A program made the translations under genes and the position numbers. A stretch of DNA of 64,000 nt from assembly GCF_000801105.2 (NCBI RefSeq), contig NC_079515.1:4154001-4218000 (forward strand), written 5' to 3'. Below are positions 24,795-37,083 of this stretch, piece after piece. Below the pieces are notes generated by a model, which made no database searches, was not told the origin of the DNA, and was given only the letters and a program-made list of their open reading frames with translations. The first letter of the stretch is position 1, and every line of letters starts with the position of its first letter. This DNA is from Raphanus sativus. Its lineage: Eukaryota; Streptophyta; Magnoliopsida; Brassicales; Brassicaceae.

Positions 24795-27700
24795 ATGGAT
24801 TCAAGATTCAACGAAACCGTTCCTTCCCTGAGGTTTGTCTCTCTAATTCATCATTACAACATCGAGTGCCCTTATTCGGTTTGATTTAATCATTTTTTCA
24901 TGCACTCCCTAAGGTGAACCTCTACATTCACCCACCAATAGGAATTAGTTAATTGAGATTTGATATCTCTTAAAAAAGGAAACCAAGTAATAAGAATTTA
25001 ATGAAATAAAATTATGTTTTCAGATAAATAAAAAATATTAACAATTATCAAAAAAAAATATTCTTTTTAATATTGATAAATCCATCAAAAAATATTAAAC
25101 CCTAAACCCTAAAATCTAAACCCTAAACCTTAAATTCTAAATACTAAACCCTAAACTCTTGGAAAAAGCCTGAACCCTTGGGCAAATCATATACACTAAA
25201 CCCTTAAATTTAAACCAAACCTTAAATCATAAACTAAATCCTAATCCCTAAACCATAAATCATAACCCCTAATACTAAACCCTAAATCCTAAATTCCAAA
25301 ATGGTCATGGTTTAGGATTAAGAGTTTATGATTTAATATTTGTCAAAGAGTTTAGGGTTTAGGGTTTCGTGTTAGAATTTAGGGTTTAATATTATGGTTT
25401 ATGATTAAGGGTAGGGTTTAGAGTTTAAAATTAAAGATTTAGGGTATAAGATTTGCCTAAGAGTTCAGACTTTCCCCAAGGGTTTAGGGTTTAGTATTTA
25501 GAATTTAGAGTATAGGGTTCAGTATTTTTGGACGGATTTATCAATACTAAAATAATTTTTTTTTATAATTGCCACTATTTTTTATTTATCTAAAAACATA
25601 ATTTTATTTCATTAAATTTTTATTACTTGGTTTCCTTTTTTAAGAGATATCAAATCTCAATTAACTAATTCCTATTGGTGGGTGAATGTAGAGATTCACC
25701 TTAGGGGGTGTAGCTAAGTTTTGTTTTTTTTTCATATATACACATATGCTAGTTAATGTATGTCCATGTCCACTACTAATATATATCAACCAGTAGACAA
25801 ATTAAATTTCTAAAGATTATATTCCATTACAATAATATTTGAACTAAATATTCTAAATAAGAACGAACATGTGTGAAGGCACTCTGAGATGGGGGTGGCG
25901 CCACAAAGGAGATTGTCGCAGAGGGAATAAGTCATGCATGCCACCACCGTCTCCCTCTTTACTTTAGCCATCGTTTCTCCTTCAATTCTTCAATGAATCG
26001 CACGTAGACCACCCATGAAAGAAACCCCCCCCCCCCAGATTTACGTTCAACTCATTTTCTTCCGTGATACAGTCACACTCAAGCCTCAATCAAAGAAAGA
26101 CAGAGAAGCAAATAATTAGTGGGTGATTTTCACGAAGATATTTGTTACTGGAGAGAGATTCATTGGAGACGATCTTGAATCGAAGGAGATGAAGCAAATA
26201 TGTTTATAACTTTTTTAATCTATTTTATTCTCATAGACGTGAGTTTGCTTGTCGAAAATATTTAGTCCAAGTATTATTGTAATGGAATGTAATCGTTGAA
26301 AGTATAATTAGTCTAGTGGTTGAGCACTCCGCGAAGAACTCTAAGTTTTAGGGTTTGATCCTCTCTGAAAACATTTTTTAAAAATATCAAAACGACGTCG
26401 TTTTGTACTACTCGATTTTAAAAAATTGGACAGATGTCAAACCGAATTAACCCAATTTCCTACATGGCGTCCGCGTAAGCACCACATCAGCAACTAAACC
26501 AAAATTGATTCCTGTTATGTAGTAATTGACCAGATTGGAAAAATTTATGTGGGAAATTCAAAACAAAAATTAGTTCATGATGTTTTTGGCTTGATCCAAT
26601 AGTTTGTGTATGAAAACAATGGAGACGTCAAGTTCATGGTGGAATTGGCCGTTTTCCCGTCCATGTCCACTACTAATATATATCAATATGCAGGTATATT
26701 GATGAAAAGAGTGATGATGAATATGCATTTGTGAAATCTTTACGTATGACTGGTGGAGATGGAGCCAACAGTTACTCCGTCAATTCTCGTGTTCAGGTTC
26801 TTCAATCTTATTTTCCTTTTATTTTATTTTACAAATTATTCTTATTTGGTAAAGCAAAAGGAAGAATTCAATCACTTCATTATGGTTAAATTGAAAATTT
26901 AAACTTTAACCAATAAAAAATTTAAGGTGCAATATGAGAAGTATAGTATGTATAATAGACTTTGCTTATATGAAATTTTGAATCAATCAAAATCCAAATA
27001 TATATTTTTCTCATGCCATAGAAAATTATAAATATCATATCATTAGACGATGATAGCATACAAAACGTAAATAAATAAACAAATATAGATTCCCCGTATT
27101 TTTTTAACTAGATCTTTTTTTTGCTTGGTTTTGTAGAGAAGAGGTATATTAATGGCAATACCAGTCTTGGTTAAAAACACAGAAGAAATGATGACGGGTT
27201 TAAACTTTCCTAAATATATTAAAGTTGCTGAACTGGGTTGTTCTTCCGGACAAAACACGTTTTTGGGTATCTCTGAAATCATCAACACCATCAATGTATT
27301 GTGCCAACAATCAAACCAAAACCCTCCAGAAATAGATTGTTGTCTGAATGATCTTCCAGAAAACGATTTCAACACAACGTTTAGGTTCGTACCATTCTTC
27401 AACAAGGAGCTCATGATCACAAACCAAGCATCATACTTGGTCTATGGAGCACCAGGTTCTTTCTACTCTAGGCTCTTCTCTCGCAACAGCCTCCACCTTA
27501 TACACTCCTCGTACGCTCTCCACTGGCTCTCTAAGGTACTTTTCAATTGTTAAGAAGTTAAGACTTTGTATCGCGTATTCATTTACATATAACTTATTTG
27601 ATAACTAAAAGTTACTAAACGGCGTAGCGTTGTGTTTATAATTACAGGTTCCAGAAAAACTCGAGAATGATAATGTGTTCATAACAAATACAAGTTCTCA

Positions 27701-28533
27701 AAGTGCATACAAAGCTTACTTGAATCAATTCCAACGAGATTTCACAATGTTTCTAAGGTTACGTTCTGAAGAAGTTGTCTCTAATGGACGAATGGTTCTT
27801 ACCTTCATCGGTAGAAACACTCTTAACAATGATCCATTGTATAGAGATTGTTGTCACCTTTGGTCACTGCTATCAAAGTCTCTACATGACCTAGTCTTCG
27901 AGGTATATATAGTGGGAGATTTTCTAAATCTTTCTTTATCTTTGTGTTTTCCATAATCTCGATATAGTATTAACTTCCTATTCTTTTAGGTGTTTAAATA
28001 TTCTTCAAGATTCGTCTCGATCTTTCTTTTATCTTCGTTTTTTTTCTTCCACAATCGATTTTCTCAATCCACCAATAATATATAAAAAAAGTTATTGATC
28101 ATTTTTATTATTATTTTACTTTGCTGAATTTAGACATGGTCATCAATTCATCATATCATATCAATCTATTTATTAACAGGGCCTAGTGAGTAAATCAAAA
28201 CTGGATGCATTCAACATGCCATTTTATGATCCGAACGAGCAAGAACTCAAAGAAGTGATACGAAACGAAGGTTCTTTTGAAATCAATGCCTTAGAGACAC
28301 ATGGATTCGATCTTGGTCACTGTAACGACGAAGAAGATCATAACTATGAAACAGATGGATATAATGAAGCCAAATCTGTAAGAGCGGTTACTGAATCAAT
28401 GCTCGTTGCTCATTTTGGAGAAGATATTAATATCGATATCTTGTTTGACAAGTATGCTCGCCATGTGACACAACACTCGAGCTGCAGAAACAAAACGAGT
28501 GTCACTCTTGTCCTCGCGTTGACTAAAAAGTAA
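24795..28533 (+). CDS. BSMT1-like: BSMT1-like SABATH methyltransferase, copy B (5 exons)
   Basis: Exons 24795-24832, 26694-26796, 27137-27535, 27648-27902 and 28180-28533 join in phase to give 382 residues. Exon lengths match copy A except for one extra codon in the last exon. Motif I (VAELGCSSGQN), LNDLPENDFN, GAPGSFYSRLF and HSSYALHWLS are all present, and Trp252 of the substrate pocket is kept (CCHLWSLL). The expected reaction is SAM-dependent carboxyl methylation of benzoate or salicylate; substrate is inferred from AtBSMT1. Intron 1 is 1861 bp, against 130 bp in copy A, because two separate insertions (24902-25726 and 25790-26658) landed in it. The coding frame is intact and the splice sites are GT-AG. 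The promoter matches that of copy A almost base for base over at least 250 bp. Confidence 0.9.
24902..25726. mobile_element. Long-palindrome (foldback) element with telomere-like repeats, in intron 1 of copy B
   Basis: The left arm starts gcactccctaaggtgaacct. The right arm, reverse complemented, reads caccccctaaggtgaatctc and stays complementary to the left for well over 100 bp (acattcacccaccaatagg, gagatttgatatctc). The centre, near 25305, holds degenerate aaccctaaa repeats on the left and tttagggtt repeats on the right, so nearly the whole element can fold on itself. The flanks read ttttttcat on both sides (24893-24901 and 25727-25735), a possible 9-bp target duplication. Copy A is the empty site. 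Confidence 0.78.
25790..26658. mobile_element. Composite 869-bp insertion flanked by a 28-bp direct repeat
   Basis: Bases 25762-25789 and 26659-26686 are identical 28-mers (gtccatgtccactac...tatcaa), while copies A and C have this sequence once. Inside is a smaller element with ~36-bp inverted ends (about 25818-25855 and 26260-26298, attccattacaataata). A tRNA-like stretch follows, with A-box-like tagtctagtgg and B-box-like ggtttgatcc (about 26308-26360). No coding frame is seen. Confidence 0.7.
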
Positions 28534-29036
28534 AACAGCTTTTGGTGCTTTTATTTTATCTTTACTTATTATTTCCCGATTCCATTAATACATTCTAAGA
28601 CTTGCCCTTTATGTGATGATCATGTGCTGCTTGTCCTGGAAAATAGATAGTGATTGTAATATGTTATACTTATATGTTATATGTGTGTGAGTGATTGTAA
28701 GAGCTCTTTCTCAATATCTGTAAGATGTGTAATAATCATCAAAGATAAAAATGCATGTCAATTGGTGAAGCAATCAGTATTAGGAGTTTTTCCATAAGAG
28801 AAAATTATTTAAAATGTGGTTTAGGTCATAAAATTTTGAAACACACTATACTTGCAATATAATTAAAAAGGAGTCTGATGTTGCTAACGCAGGTTAATTA
28901 CTTTCAGCTCATACAATTTGATTAAAGCGAAATCTTCGTCAGCACACACACTTGTTCACACTTACTTGAGACAAGAAAGAAGAAGATTTAGACCTCTTAG
29001 AGAATTGACACATGCATTGTTTTGATCAATAATTAC

Positions 29037-29719
29037 CGCCTACTGGCATTTCTGAGGGATCGCTAGCTCCATGGATTCTGTGGAGCATCTGGAAGGAGAG
29101 GAATAAATTCTTTTTTGAAGGTACCTCTGTATCAGCGGAAGAAACATTATCAAAAGCTATACGACTGGCCAGGGAGTGGAGTCTAAACAAGAACCAACAG
29201 AAGCCTATCAAGCTAAACGCCATAACACCTACTCCTTCCCTACCGCCAGGCACGAGCACGATAAGATCTGATGCAGCTTGGAGTGTAAGGAGTTCAAAGG
29301 CGGGACTGGGGATTGTCCTCATGTCCCTTTCAGGAGTTTACTCCTCCAGCTCATCCATCTCCTATGTGAACTCAGTGCTGATGGCGGAAGGTTTGGCCCT
29401 GCTGGAAGCGGTCAAGTTGGGGATCGAGAGAGGACTGCAACGGGTGCGTTTTGAATCTGATTCGTCTCAGCTTATCAAGGAAGTCAATTCGGAGAACTGC
29501 TCAGCTGAGCTCTATGGAGTAGTGGCCGATATCCTTTCTCTTTCAGCCTCTTTTGATTTTGTAACCTTTGGTTGGATCTCTCGTGATTTTAATGTCCAAG
29601 CGGACAAGCTAGCAAAACATGCTCTGTTTGTAGTTGACTCTGGTGTGGTTGATGGAGCTGTTATGGCTCTCAACTAACATTTCTCCTTTTATTAAATGAA
29701 AGTATGTGTTCCAAAAAAA
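29037..29719 (+). mobile_element. 5'-truncated LINE, RNase H end only
   Basis: Bases 29321-29677 encode the second half of a plant non-LTR RNase H (RVT_3) domain: LMAEGLALLEAVKLGIERGL, RFESDSSQLIKEV, GWISRDFNVQADKLAKHAL. The upstream part is frameshifted. A short tail and an A9 run (29711-29719) follow. The corresponding place after copy A (about 5606) lacks it, so the insertion postdates the unit duplication. No clear target duplication was found. Confidence 0.8.
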
Positions 29720-30035
29720 AATACTCATCATTGATCACCACAACTAGCATATTTTCTGTTGATTGTAAAATTTGAAGATATGTAAATTATATCGAGGAGA
29801 TTAAGATGCATCCGAGTAGTTTGAATAGTATGGTATTAGTTCTCTGTAGTATTTCATATTCAAACACAATTACATAACAACCACGGAGAAAAAAAGAACA
29901 AAATGTATTCCACATTTTATAATAATTTTGCATTCATTCATCTAATAGCTGAAGTTTATAAGATCAATCAAACTTTTTATAATTTTGCATTCATTCAAAA
30001 TAATTTTGCATTCATTCATCTAATACCTGAAGTTT

Positions 30036-30789
30036 ATTAGTGCTCTGGAAACACCAACCCACATCTTCTTCCATTGTCTCTTTGCTCAAGAAGTGTGGAA
30101 TCAGACCCTCTTCTCTAAGGCAGTTCACAGTGCTGCAGACGAGGACTTCAAAGCCGCCCTGATAATATTCAGAAACGCCATTTGTCTTCCCCCATCAGGT
30201 ATCTCCTCTACTATCCTCCCTTAGACCTACTGGTCAATTTGGACAGCGAGAAACCAACTGATCTTCAAAGATAAGAGCCAATCTGTAAGCGAAGTCTTGT
30301 AAAAAGTGTTAACCTCAGCACGAGAGTGGATCCAAGCGCAAAAGACTCACCAATCAATCCGAAAGAAGAAGTCTGGAGCCTACTTGTTTCACAGACGCTT
30401 ATTGGGACTCCACATCAAAGAGAGCAGGACTAGCATGGATTATCTCAGAATCACCGGAAGCCCCTCCACCAGAAGGATCTCTCTATTGCCAATGTTGCAT
30501 CTCCTCTCATGGCGGAAGCCATTGCTATTCAATCGGGAATTCTGGCTGCAGTTGACCTCGACATCACAAGCATCCGAATCTTCTCCTATTGTCAAACACT
30601 CATCAGAGTAATCGAAAACAAACACCAGACTAAAAAAATCTTCAGTCTAGTTCTGTAAACTGTAAAACCGACTGATTGGCTAAACGGGCTCTCCATTTTC
30701 CTTCTCGATGTCTGAACTCTGGGTTTGGACCCCTTTAGCCCAAATCTCTTTTCCATTATTAATATAAGTTTGTCGCTCAAAAAAAAATC
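30036..30789 (+). mobile_element. Second LINE 3' fragment (zf-RVT and decayed RNase H)
   Basis: The reading SALETPTHIFFHCLFAQEVW is the end of a zf-RVT zinc-binding domain of plant LINEs. YWSIWTARNQLIFKDK follows after a stop, then decayed text in mixed frames, and a poly(A) run ends at about 30789. It interrupts sequence that is continuous after copy A (aagtttataagatcaatcaaag, about 5863). The flank on its left is locally duplicated (29940-30035, gcattcattcatctaata twice). Confidence 0.75.
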
Positions 30790-31013
30790 AAAGTTTTTTA
30801 TCAATCCTGGTAGATCATTTGACATGACATACATCTTGTGTGACGATTCCTGGAAAGAAAGTCTGCCCTTCTTTCAAGCGAAGCAAAAATTTATCTTTCA
30901 CATTATATGCAGACATGCAGCATTTCTTGATACACAAGCAACCCTCCCACAAAACCAAAATCAAGAAAATCCCAAAGTTGGATCAAAAACATGAATGAAT
31001 GTAATCCTTTTTT

Positions 31014-31382
31014 TCTTCGCCAAGCTTCAAAAAGCTCAACTCTGTAATTCACACGTCCAACAATACTACTAGTCGACATTGTCCTCTCCATCTTCCTTTT
31101 CCTCTTCTCCTCCCAACCATCTGCATATTCTTCTTCTTCAGACTCTTCTTTGTCTTTCATTTCGACCTCAACAGTATCTACAGCTTCCTCCTTGTTAGCT
31201 TCCATGAGATGCAACAACTGTCTGCTTCTCTGATCACCACTCTCGTCCCGAGGACCCGGGTTCGAGGCTTGAACCAACCTATATCGAGACTCTTTCCGTT
31301 CTTTAAGCGTCTTTACAATAAGGGTCTTTAGAAAGTTCATGACTTGCACAGCATACACTAGAGCCGTTAGTGGATCCAACAT
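31014..31382 (-). pseudogene. Detached 3' exon of ROP-GAP (fragment 2)
   Basis: From 31382 on the minus strand the reading MLDPLTALVYAVQVMNFLKTL... continues through the acidic region (KDKEESEEEEYA) to SSIVGRVNYRVELFEAWR, the C-terminus of the intact gene. A short internal deletion removes the segment between the acidic region and GWEEK. The stop codon after EAWR is mutated, so the frame runs on. Homology ends in intron 3 at the same place as fragment 1. No GAP catalytic domain and no promoter is present, so it is a duplication-edge relic. Confidence 0.87.
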
Positions 31383-31531
31383 CTACAATCAAATTTACAC
31401 ACCATCTAAGTTCATGACCATCGATATTAGTATTTTTGGTCAAGAATATCGTCTTTAATAATCACAAGGTCTAATATATCATTTAAAAGGACTTGGAATG
31501 TTTGAACATCAACTTGAATATTATTGCTCGA

Positions 31532-31723
31532 AACCGGGCCTCGTGGTCTGGTGGTAAAGGAACCTCGGGCTAAGGTGCCTACCATCACGAGTTCAAGTTC
31601 CGGCCACAGCGGATTTAACATGGTTTCCGTTTGGTCTCCAGGACCTTCCTCGTCAGTTCCGGTTGAACACGGTGGGATAATCAGACTAAATTAGAGATCT
31701 GGATACCTGGATTATCAAAAAAA
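31532..31723 (+). mobile_element. SINE with a 15-bp target-site duplication
   Basis: The tRNA-like head has A box tggtctggtgg and B box gttcaagttcc, and an A-rich tail (31717-31725). The 15-mer aatattattgctcga occurs at 31517-31531 and again at 31724-31738. In unit 1 it occurs only once, at 6710-6724, which is the uninterrupted target. Confidence 0.93.
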
Positions 31724-31738
31724 AATATTATTGCTCGA

Positions 31739-33345
31739 TAATATGTTGCAGCTGTTGGGTTGTTGAAACTCTACTTTGATATTAATCTGACCCAATGAAC
31801 GGATGGTTATTTATTGTCTATTAGTATTTTCTAGCACTAAAAAAACATATTTTCTTAACATGTAAACACAAGAATGAAATTTATATTGGCAAATAGCAAT
31901 AACTATTAATTAATATTTGTGTGAAGATCGACCATTTTATAATTCACTAGTAAAACCCAACAGCATAGCTTTCACAGCTTGTCTTCGACCATATTATAAC
32001 TATGATCAGTTTCTTCTGACCCAACACTCCAACACAATCTTGTCTCGAACAATGGTGTCCAAGATTTCATTTACAAGGAATTGAAGACGAGTTTTGAGCT
32101 TCTCAAGCAGTATTGCATGCTAACATATTTCATTCATCCGCGAGATTATGTGTATTTTGTAGTTTCTACTCTCCAGAATTTTGATAAATTTTTCTTTTTT
32201 TTGTAAAATAAAATAGTTAAATCCGGGTCTATTAAAGACACATACCTATATTTCAGGTTGGAGGTGCAACCCACAAATGGATCTTCTCCCGGATATTCAA
32301 ATGGATCGTAAACATGAATTCATATCCGCTTGGCCACATATGAAGCTAATAAGAACCAACAGAGCACTCATCCTTTAGTGGATACTACTAGAACACCACA
32401 ATGTGTGGTTAATTTTGATAAGTTAAGCAAGCAAATGATGATCTGATAAAAAACTGTTGAGAACAATTTTTAGTTAATAATTATTGGATACTCACACGTA
32501 CTGTATAGGCCACATATTGCATATTTCTTGAAGGACCATGCATGCTACCCACCTCTTTTTCGTTCTTTTATGTGAAGAAATTTGAGTGTACTAAACGATT
32601 GTGACCTACTACAAACTCTTTGGCAGAAACAATGCTGTAGGAAAATAACCTTTTTCTAAACCGGAGTTTTGTGTTCCACATGATGTGAAGTCTATGTACG
32701 TGGCATGAAACTTGTTGATTCTAGTGACTTAAACTTCGGTATTTAGATGCAGAAACAAAAGGACACATTTGTTAGGACTTAGTACATACATTGTTTTTTA
32801 GGTTTAGAAAAATAACATAGATATAATTTCTCTTTTAGTGAAAATGAAAAATATCTACAGTAAAAAGTAGATATTCACAATCAAGATTATAAATTATCAT
32901 TAACACAATCAAGATTACAATGGGTTTCTAAATTATGGGACACTAGATAAGCATAAGAAGCTTCGTCACTGTTAGAGATTCTGACCTCGGCACTCTTAAT
33001 CTTTGATTACCGGAAAATACTCATCAATTTTCACCTTAACTAGCATTTTCTCGTTCGTTTGTTTAAACCTTGTCTTTATATACATTTTTATTTTGAAAAT
33101 GATTAAACTTGTCAATTATATTCGATATTTTGAATGTTATAGAATTCATTTTCTATTTGTATCATTTTGGTCCTTTTCAATTCAACAAGTCACCGCCAAC
33201 AATTTAAAAAATTACGTTTTCTACGCACTTTTGGCATCTTACATTTGTTTTGTATCTAATAACTCCTTTTTTTCTTCTTCTTTGAATTTACCCGGTCTAA
33301 ACCTTTTGCTAGTAGTATTAGATAAAATGTACGTCATTGATATTT
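31739..33345. other. Unit 2 spacer homologous to 6725-7930
   Basis: No gene is seen. The order of unique words is the same as in unit 1 (gttgcagctgttgggttgtt, gagtgtacta..., tagtagtatt). One ~200-bp segment (32200-32400) and some of 32810-33250 are not in unit 1. Confidence 0.5.
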
Positions 33346-36300
33346 TAATGTACCTAAATTTTGTGTACAGTCGGATATAAAATTTAAAATTCGATATTAT
33401 ATCTAATATTAATTTATAGTCGTTTTAAAAAAAAATTGAAAATATTACATATAAGAAAAACTATAACTTATTTTATTATATGGTTAATGTGAGTTTTAAT
33501 ATCATTTAATAATATAAAATCAAGCAAAAATTTAAAATACAAAAAATGTTATCAAATATTTATTATTCATAATCATTAATTGTCATATGTACGTTAATCA
33601 TATTAGGTAATTCCGTAACTTTTATTTAATGAAAGTGCGAGAATATGTATATGTGTTCCATATATTTTTAAATGGTCTTATATTATGTCCCTAGCCTAGC
33701 GAATCTTCTAATCGATTTTAGATCAACTTTTTTTTTAATTGCATCCCTAGGCTGCCACGTAAGATTAGTTGACATTCTAACTAAGTGACAACTGAGCAAG
33801 ACTATTTTTTAATTTTAAAAACTACAGGTTACATCTTTTTAAATATTTATCTATTAATATATAGAGGATTCACGCTTATTAAAAATATATTTTATACTAA
33901 AAAAGAAATAAAACATAAATATCCCACTTTGTAAATCTTTTTTTCCGCTCTTGATAAATCTCTTATAGATTAAGTTAACTCTCATTTATGGAATATTACT
34001 CTCATCGACAATAACTTATAGCTTATACCGAAGGAATACCAAATCTAATATTTGCACATATTTAAAAAATATTTTCTACTAAAAAATGGAAACAGAACAT
34101 GAATATGCTAGTATGTAAATCTTCTTCTCCTTTCTTGCTTAATCTTTTGTTCATTAAGGTAAATCTCATTTATGAAATATTTAAGACCCATCGACATTAA
34201 CCATTTTTAAACCAAACAAATTCTACTGTCAATTCGTTAGGTTCAATTTAAACCTACCAAATTATCATCAAACGAAACTCAAGACAATAAACAAACTGGC
34301 CACCTTCTCCTCTATTCTTCTCTCTATTGATGCCTAGAGATGGTTACATTGTAACTTAGATTCAGGCTGAATTGTTAACAATACGAACCAAAAATATAGT
34401 TTGCGACAATGATCTTTTAAGGTGAACAAATAATTTCATCAGAAAACTGGTTACATTGCAACTAATGTTCAGAATAAATTGTAAACATACGAATTAAAGA
34501 TACATATTGCCTCCTTTTCTATTAATGATCATAAGAACATCCTGTTAAATCGATATATATTTTTGACAAAAGGTTTTGTTTTATTGTTCATGCCTCGCAA
34601 AAGCATGTTTACTTTGTACAATCGAACAATCGTACGCTCGAATCAATATCATATAGCTTCGTTTGACTTTGCTTAAGTTAGTTAATTAAGGATATAATAT
34701 CATATATACATCATATAATTATATTTTATATCCTCTATATTATATTATAATGTTTCCGCCTATTGTGTCTAGCAAGATTATAAAATCAAATTAGAGTACC
34801 TTTTTCAATTGAATTTAAGAATGACACCTAGGACTAATTGAATATCTAATTGAAAGCCATATAGGATTGAAGCTTTTTTAATTACTACAAAAGTAAGGTT
34901 ACTATTTTTCAAATGTTTCTCCTTTAATATATAAAGGATTAGTCTTTTGTTTGCAGCCGATACTTTATTTTAAGTACTTGATGATGGTATTCTTTGTTTG
35001 CAAGTTCCAACCAATACTTTCTATATGATCAAAGTTAGGTTAACATGATATACATATCACTAATTACTAAGAAAGAACATGATTATCTTTTTTTTTAACT
35101 ACGAAAAACAATTAGGCAATTCATTCATTTGTGCCAAAGTTTTTTCTTAATCTTAAATATAATTTTCCTAATTTAAGTTCTAAGAAATTGTGTTGTAATG
35201 AAAAATATTTGATATATAGATTCGTTTGGTAATAAATTTTTATGTATATATTTTTTTTATTAACAAAACAGAATAATTACTCATACCTAAATTTCCATTA
35301 TGCTATATCTGTGTATCACATTAACGTTATTATCATGTTTTTCATGATTATATCTGAGTAGTTTTCCGTGATCATGCCTGGGTAGATTCTTTTGTTGATA
35401 ATAGTTTTATATAATAAAAATAATAAAATTTAGTAATTCATCATATTATTAAATAACTAAATATTAGAACACATTATTTGTCAACGAAAAAGTAAAATTA
35501 TATATATTTTTAATTAAAAAGATTAAAATAACTTTTTAACATAAAACAAAATATTAAAATGACTAAAATTTCTAAAACTAATATTTTTAAAAAATTATGA
35601 ACACCATAGAAATAAAATAAATTATATATATTATTACTTATATTATATAATTTACATATAATTATACTGTTATAATTTAATTACTCGGTTTATTGGGTTT
35701 GGTCGGTTTATAAATATTTCAATATTAGCTTAAAGTCATTTATATCCCCTATTTACTACTACGAATTGCACTTATTATATGTTTCCTTAATTCCCAAATA
35801 AATATTATCAATGCTTTCCTTGGTGACAAAGTATTTACATTTTAAATAGGGATTTTCCTTAATTACATATTACTGAATTGTATATCAAGGCACTATATTT
35901 GATATTTAAATCATAAGATATTTAAGATAGTGATCTTTAATTGTTTCTTTTAATAAGAAAAATATAACAAACGTAATAGTAAGGCAATCTTCCAAGTTAA
36001 TAATCTTCCAAGTCGATATTCGTTCAGTTCAATAAAAAAAAATCCATATCAAACAAAAATCAACAATACAAAATACGATTCGGGCTCTGTATATAATCTC
36101 GATTTGGTTAGCCGATTTGGTTAACCGTTATTAACATATTTCGATTTCGTTCGGTTAACCGATTTGGTTAACCGTTATTAATCTACATATATAATGGTTA
36201 AACAATAATCCATACTGAGTATACAATCTTCTTCTGCTTGGTTTGTTGTTATTCTCTTGTCGCTGCAATATGGGCTCTGTATATAATCTCTTAATTGTTT

Positions 36301-36846
36301 AAGGTATGAAGCTTCTGAGATTGATAAATGATTATTAAAACAGTTTTAAAGTAATACTGTTCACCAGTTCGAGAGATCAGAACTTATTAAAACCAAATCA
36401 CTAATTGATCACTAAAGCTTTGATCCCCATAGTTATTGTAGTAAGGTTCGAGCTGTGAAGATATCTACGGAATACCTAACGTTAAGTCGTATGATCATGT
36501 GTAAATTGTTTCATATAAATGTAAGTGAAAGGTTCTTAGTACATAACCGAATGTAAGATGGCTTGTTGAACGTTTTACTATGGTCCAATTTTTAATTATG
36601 CTTGTGTCTCACTAATTTATTATGTGTGTGTTAACCGAATGATTATAAGTATAGTTTATGTAATTAATGTACCTAGCGAAGATAAGAATTAAATTTGGAC
36701 CAACTATTTTTTCAATTGATTGTAAAGCTGCCATGTAAGGTAAATTGATATCTTAATTGATTGACAACTCAGCAAGATTCTTTTTTAATTATTACAAACT
36801 TAAGGTTACATCTTTTCAAATGCTCCTCAATTAATATACAGGGGGT
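33346..36846. mobile_element. Cluster of Helitron-like and AT-rich insertions
   Basis: Relative to unit 1 (about 7930-8035), this 3.5 kb is extra. Three places end with similar Helitron 5'-type termini on the minus strand, preceded by 'aaggttac'-like text: about 33860 (ttaatatatagagga), 34930 (tttaatatataaagg) and 36845 (attaatatacaggg). The first and third also share cctagcga and ctgccaygtaag blocks. A direct repeat of gggctctgtatataatctc lies at 36082 and 36270, around 'ttggttaaccg' repeats. No coding sequence is seen. Confidence 0.5.
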
Positions 36847-37083
36847 TCCTCTCGTTTTAAATTATATAATATTCTAAAAGGTTTATATTGTTTCAAAATA
36901 TAGGGTTTTTTGAGGTTTTAATGTTAACTTTAACTTTATTGAGAATTCTTCGACCAATAAAATTTTACAATTTTTTTATAATTGGTTGAATGATTTTTAA
37001 ATTATATCTTTAAAAATAATTTGTAGAAAAATGTAAAATCATTAATCTTTGTGAATTCAACCAAAACATTGTGTATTAATAAC

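Noticed and set aside
25095..25510. Telomere-like CCCTAAA/TTTAGGG runs
   Set aside because: They are degenerate and symmetric inside a palindromic element in an intron, so not a chromosome end and not a simple interstitial telomere.
26300..26370. A functional tRNA gene in intron 1 of copy B
   Set aside because: A- and B-box-like words are present, but no cloverleaf stems can be drawn; better a SINE-type head.
33003..33380. Hydrophobic 125-residue open frame
   Set aside because: AT-rich text in a non-coding spacer with no family resemblance; the frame is not kept in unit 1.
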